Assembly: GCA_028274465.1 (NCBI GenBank)
Contig: CM051455.1
Location: 127,073,462 to 127,137,461, forward strand
Length of the DNA: 64,000 bases
Source: Plantago ovata
Taxonomy: Eukaryota; Streptophyta; Magnoliopsida; Lamiales; Plantaginaceae
Direction of reading: 5' to 3'
The notes under the pieces: generated by a model
Seen by the model: the letters and a program-made list of their open reading frames with translations, nothing else
Told to the model about the DNA's origin: nothing
Databases searched by the model: none
Made by a program: the position numbers and the translations under genes
In this document: in pieces, positions 59,831 to 64,000 of the stretch
Layout: every line of letters starts with the position of its first letter
How positions within the stretch are numbered: the first letter of the stretch is position 1

Positions 59831-60977
59831 TACTTGTAAATCATTCTAATGAATACATTTGTCACTTGTAAAGGCCAGGTAATATTTAAAATGTGTTCGA
59901 GAAAACTTTTGTCATTAAAATTTAATAAAAAAAACATATGCTAACCTCCTAAGTAATTGAATGAACATGAAGTGGACGAGTTACACTTTTGGGAATTGCC
60001 TTCTCCAATTCTTATTCCTGTATTGAATAAAGATGTAGAGGACATGTGTCATCCTAATAGGTTTCATACTCAGATAGTAGTTTATTTCAAACTAAGCAGA
60101 AAAAAAAAGGAACCCTACTAACTGAACACATTTTAAACTAACACGCATTCATGAAATACCACTTATCCGTGCAACATTTATCATTCATCGTTTAATCTTA
60201 AAAAAAAAGGTACGGGATTTAGTCATCAAAGCTAAATGTACTACTCAACTGGCTTTTCATTTCTTTCTTCTCTTGCAAATCGGTAAAAGAATAAGATATG
60301 AATGTACATTACCACATGCATTCTCCAACTGAACAGATCTGAAACTTACACACACTCACAAAAATACACCACCAATCATAAAAAGATACATTATCAAAGA
60401 TAAATATACCGATGGAAGAAGTGTACCTTTTACGCTCCTTTCCAATTCTTTCTTCTCTCGCAAATCGATTCAAGATTTGGTTAAGAATAGGCATTCTCAT
60501 ATGCATTTCTGTAACTCAACAAATCAGAAACTAATATAAATTCATGTTAATACCACCAATCAATCGATCATTACAAGAACTAGTCATCAAATCTCTAAAT
60601 TTATTCACTAGACAAATGTACCTTTTAAAACTTTTCATTTCCATCTTCTTCCGTAGATCGGAAGAGGAATTAGATATGCATAAAGAGATTGTTGATGTGA
60701 TGAAATCTTGTCAGACAAAGACATTGGAATTTCAAAAGAGGATTAAGGTTTTCGATAACTTTTTTTTCAACAAGAGCTTACGGCATGGAACAACAATTGG
60801 AGGTTTAGGTTTAGGGTTATCTAATTTAGTTGTAAAATGTTCATTTTCAAGCTTTCTAACACATTTAGCAAGTAAGTGTTAATGTACCTAAATACAAATT
60901 AAGACCTTGGGCCGAAATTAAAACTCAAGACCGGCCTCATTGGAAGCCCACTCGAGAAAGTTGTATAAGATGCAAAA
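59820..60977. repeat. Second direct duplication, copy A
   Basis: Starts CACATTGCTAATACTTG and matches 62839-64000 closely, offset about 3.02 kb. Within it a weak triplication with period about 180-190 bp is visible (TTTCTTCTCTTGCAAATCGG near 60265, TTCTTCTCTCGCAAATCG near 60450, CATCTTCTTCCGTAGATCGG near 60640). Confidence 0.9.
60653..60882 (+). other. Coding-like stretch, unknown
   Basis: After an acceptor-like CTTCTTCCGTAG the frame reads EEELDMHKEIVDVMKSCQ and TKTLEFQKRIKVFDN, helical in character. In copy B (from about 63676) the same stretch has AEELDMHKEIADVMKS and then a frame-changing indel. Probably a gene fragment; family not recognised. Another short open frame, 61060-61362 (DLETKLVNLEGRLNP, DDLPWLIELASNHVVP), may belong to the same former gene. 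Confidence 0.3.
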
Positions 60978-61450
60978 TAAAAGGCCCAATGACAATAGTC
61001 GAGCTAGTACTATCAATGGGAAATTAACGGTTTTCGTTCACTGATTTGCAAGGTGAGACATGCAGTCCCACATTTATTATTTTCATTATGGTTTTCTTTT
61101 TTTTGTTCACAACATTCAAAAGTTGGCAGATTTGATTTTTTCCACGACCATATGTGGAGCAAATATGGATTTAGAAACAAAATTGGTAAATTTAGAAGGT
61201 CGACTCAACCCGCATATGAAATCTTTTGAAAAACAGAGAGACTTCATCATGGATGACCTTCCATGGTTGATCGAACTAGCGAGCAATCATGTTGTTCCTC
61301 GTAGACACAAGCAAGCTCACCATTTTAGAACCGATTATTCCTCAAAGGTTCTTCGGTTCTAGGATGAGAACTGAAACCGTCAATTCGATTTAGTTATATT
61401 CCACTCCACCCACGCCACCACCACCACCACATCACAACCCATAGCCCATG

Positions 61451-61618
61451 CACCGCTAATTTTAGCGACCAAAGCTCAAGGGTCGCTCAATTAGCGACGC
61501 ATGGTTATGCGTCGCTAATTTTAGCGACCCATAGCCCATGCGTCGCTAATTTTAGCGACGCATGGGCTATGGGTCGCTAAAATTAGCGACGCATGGGCTA
61601 CGGGTAGCAAAAACTGCA
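61451..61618. repeat. Palindromic TAGCGAC array, left
   Basis: Repeated TTAGCGAC/GTCGCTAA words in both orientations. 61521-61549 and 61552-61580 are perfect 29-bp inverted arms separated by 2 bp. Looks like the subterminal repeats of CACTA-type transposons, but no CACTA end is visible. Confidence 0.8.
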
Positions 61619-62272
61619 TAATTTTCATGTGGGTCTCCTCACATTCAACTGGGGCTATAGGGCTCATCTGTTATCGGATTGGTGCGCATAACCTACCGTT
61701 GGATACCTCGTCGAGTTATCTACGCGTGAACATTGATTTGAGGTTGATTCAATATCGTATGAATGAGTTATGGATGAAATGGCTAGACTGCACTAATCCT
61801 GCACACTTGAACGACTCCAAAACCTTTATTCGAACTTCTGAATATGTGCTTCTAAGGTAAGTCTAAGTTTTTCCCAAATGAACTTCTTGGCTTAAATCGA
61901 ACTACGGTCACTCACGAACATATCCATGGAGATCGAGAAACTTCAACAAGGTCACTTTGCAGCGTTTTAAGCTCAAAATCACAGTTTCGTACCTAAGTGC
62001 TTGAAACATGAAAAACATCAAAACGTGACACTATTCTACAAAACTAAAAGAAAAAAACACTTACGAAATAAGGAGTGCACAAAGAATATAAAATAACACC
62101 AAAACAGAAGTCCGTAACTAAGTAACCCCAACCATTCAAAAATAAACTATTAGTGTCTAAGTAACTCAACCGTAAAAAATAAACTATTATAGTTTATCAC
62201 TAGCTTTGTAATGTTACTTGTCAAATTGTAATGGTTCGATTATTAAAAAAAATGTCATTATTATCTCTTGCC

Positions 62273-62310
<38 letters not shown>

Positions 62311-62503
62311 CTCAACCGTTAAGAAATAAAAGAAAAAAAATTAAAATTTAGTGACCTATTCCTTAGATAGTCCACTTAGTAATTGAGATATCTCAAACCG
62401 TATGAAGATATAAACGGTTTATAAATATAAATATATGGAAGTGACTATGAAGAGCAACAACTATATATTATCTAGAACTTATACAAGAATTATCACAAGT
62501 ATT

Positions 62504-62582
62504 GGTAGCCGAGCGGTAAGGGTGTTGGGTTAGTAAGGTGTTGGGTAAGGATGTCCTAGGTTTGAAACCCAGGAAACACAAG
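62504..62582 (+). repeat. tRNA-like module, Ser/Leu-like
   Basis: TGGTAGCCGAGCGGTAAGG (box-A-like, class II tRNA style) and CCTAGGTTTGAAACCCAGG (box B with a paired arm), separated by a long middle part. No matching acceptor stem, so a tRNA-derived relic is likelier than a gene. Confidence 0.45.
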
Positions 62583-62624
62583 GTGGACTAGAGAGGAGAA
62601 TTTATTTTTAATTTTTTTTCCAGA

Positions 62625-62838
62625 TTTAGCGACGCATGGGTCTATGCGTCGCTAAATTAGCGACCCAACGCTAATTTAGCAACGTGTAGAATGGTCGCTA
62701 AATTAGCGACGCTTGACCCCACGGGCCGCCTCACCATTTAGCGACCAAGGATTTAGCGACGCATTTTCTATGCGTCGCTAAATGGTTTAGCGACGCATGT
62801 GGGGCAGTTTAGTGACGCATGGATGCGTCACTAAACTG
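62625..62838. repeat. Palindromic TAGCGAC array, right
   Basis: A series of short hairpins: TTTAGCGACGCAT/ATGCGTCGCTAAA twice and CAGTTTAGTGACGCAT/ATGCGTCACTAAACTG once, plus single words. It ends exactly at the start of duplication copy B. Confidence 0.8.
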
Positions 62839-64000
62839 CACATTGCTAATACTTGTAAATCATTCTAATGAATACATTTGTCACTTGTAAAGGCCAAGTA
62901 ATATTTAAAATGTGTTCGAGAAAACTTTTGTCATTAAAATTTAATAAAAAAAACATATGCTAACCTCCTAAGTAATTGAATGAACATGAAGTGGACGAGT
63001 TACACTTTTGGGAATTGCCTTCTCCAATTCTTATTCCTGTATTGAATAAAGATGTAGAAGACATGTGTCATCCTAATAGGTTTCATACTCAGATAGTAGT
63101 TTATTTCAAACTGAGCAGAAAAAAAAAGGAACCCTACTAACTGAACACATTTTAAACTAACACGCATTCATGAAATACCACTTATCCGTGCAACATTTAT
63201 CATCCATCGTTTAATCTTAAAAAAAAAGGTACGGGATTTAGTCATCAAAGCTAAATGTACTACTCAACTGGCTTTTCATTTCTTTCTTCTCTTGCAAATC
63301 GGTAAAAGAATAAGATATGAATGTACATTACCACATGCATTCTCCAACTGAACAGATCTGAAACTTACACACACTCACAAAAATACACCACCAATCATAA
63401 AAAGATACATTATCAAAGATAAATATACCGATGGAAGAAGTGTACCTTTTACGCGCCTTTCCAATTCTTTCTTCTCTCGCAAATCGATTCAAGATTTGGT
63501 TAAGAATAGGCATTCTCATATGCATTTCTGTAACTCAACAAATCAGAAACTAATATAAATTCATGTTAATACCACCAATCAATCGATCATTACAAGAACT
63601 AGTCATCAAATCTCTAAATTTATTCACTAGACAAATGTACCTTTAAAACTTTTCATTTCCATCTTCTTCCGTAGATCGGCAGAGGAATTAGATATGCATA
63701 AAGAGATTGCTGATGTGATGAAATCTTGTCAGACAAAGACATTGGAATTTCAGAAGAGGATTAAGGATTTCGATAACTTTTTTTTTCAACAAGAGCTTAC
63801 GTACGACGTGGAACAACAATCGGAGGTTTAGGTTTAGGGTTATCTAATTTAGTTGTAAAATGTTCATTTTCAACCTTTCTAACACATTTAGCTAGTAAGT
63901 GTTAATGTACCTAAATACAAATTAAGACCTTGGGCCGAAATGAAAAATCATGTCCGGCCTCATTGGAAGCCCACTCGATAAAGTTGTATAAGATGCAAAA
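62839..64000. repeat. Second direct duplication, copy B (runs off the window)
   Basis: Matches copy A up to the last base shown, so the true unit is at least 1.16 kb and could be the full 3.02 kb in tandem. Confidence 0.9.

Larger units (their letters stand above)
60978..62838. other. Spacer between copies A and B
   Basis: Holds the two TAGCGAC arrays, a 30-base poly-A run (62277-62306) and a tRNA-like module. The open frame 61627-61860 (77 codons) has no family I recognise and lies between the arrays. Confidence 0.5.

Noticed and set aside
60309..60506. 65-codon minus-strand frame, duplicated at 63328-63525
   Set aside because: Conserved only because the DNA is duplicated; low-complexity composition and no family match.
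62504..62582. Functional tRNA-Ser/Leu gene
   Set aside because: Box A and B motifs present, but the acceptor stem does not pair and the middle part does not fold into a proper anticodon arm.

Overview
This window looks like nuclear DNA from a flowering plant, most likely a eudicot. It is AT-rich and intron-containing. The recognisable genes are plant families (a WEB-type coiled-coil protein, FBD/LRR F-box proteins, a small CHORD-like Cys/His protein), and the transposons are plant types (Tat-lineage Ty3 retrotransposon, TRIM, MULE, hAT and Stowaway MITEs). I cannot name the species; Caryophyllales or an asterid would be a guess. There are no prokaryotic features, CRISPR arrays or rRNA genes.

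Layout. (1) 1512-4993, minus: a three-exon WEB-family gene whose splice sites join in frame (843 aa). (2) 5.6-18.3 kb: gene-poor DNA holding a complete 548-bp TRIM (7326-7873, TSD ACCCT), two decayed LINE-type RNase H fragments, tRNA-like modules, a 907-bp MULE-type element (14169-15075, 9-bp TSD) and a Stowaway MITE. (3) 18398-21942, minus: a two-exon gene for a 102-aa CHORD-like protein. Its 3.2-kb intron carries, on the opposite strand, a wrecked partial copy of the WEB gene. (4) 22269-42785: a Tat-type Ty3 retrotransposon on the minus strand with 831-bp LTRs and TSD GGTAG. Its gag and pol are broken by stop codons, a frameshift and an insertion. Between pol and its 3' LTR lies an antisense gene with its own TATA box and three spliceosomal introns, plus an ~87-bp minisatellite. 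(5) 32727-40170, nested in the gag/protease region of (4): a very young gag-only element (TR-GAG type) with 2579-bp LTRs and TSD GGATT. (6) 44048-44645: a hAT MITE with 8-bp TSD. (7) 46721-59830: a recent head-to-tail duplication of a ~5.65-kb unit. Each copy has one complete F-box/FBD gene with an inferred leader exon and long 5'UTR intron; the encoded proteins differ at one residue. Copy 1 alone has a 1801-bp MULE in that intron, and copy 2 keeps the empty site. (8) 59820-64000: a second direct duplication (offset about 3.02 kb) that starts at the same 11-bp sequence ending both F-box units, with palindromic TAGCGAC arrays between its copies.

The host genes do not form an operon-like system. 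The main story is turnover: nested retrotransposons that can be ordered in time, tandem duplications with a shared breakpoint, and a host-like spliced gene carried antisense inside a retrotransposon. That antisense gene is the strongest candidate for an unusual biological unit. I know of antisense extra ORFs in Tat-lineage elements, so novelty would lie in its promoter, intron structure and product rather than its existence.
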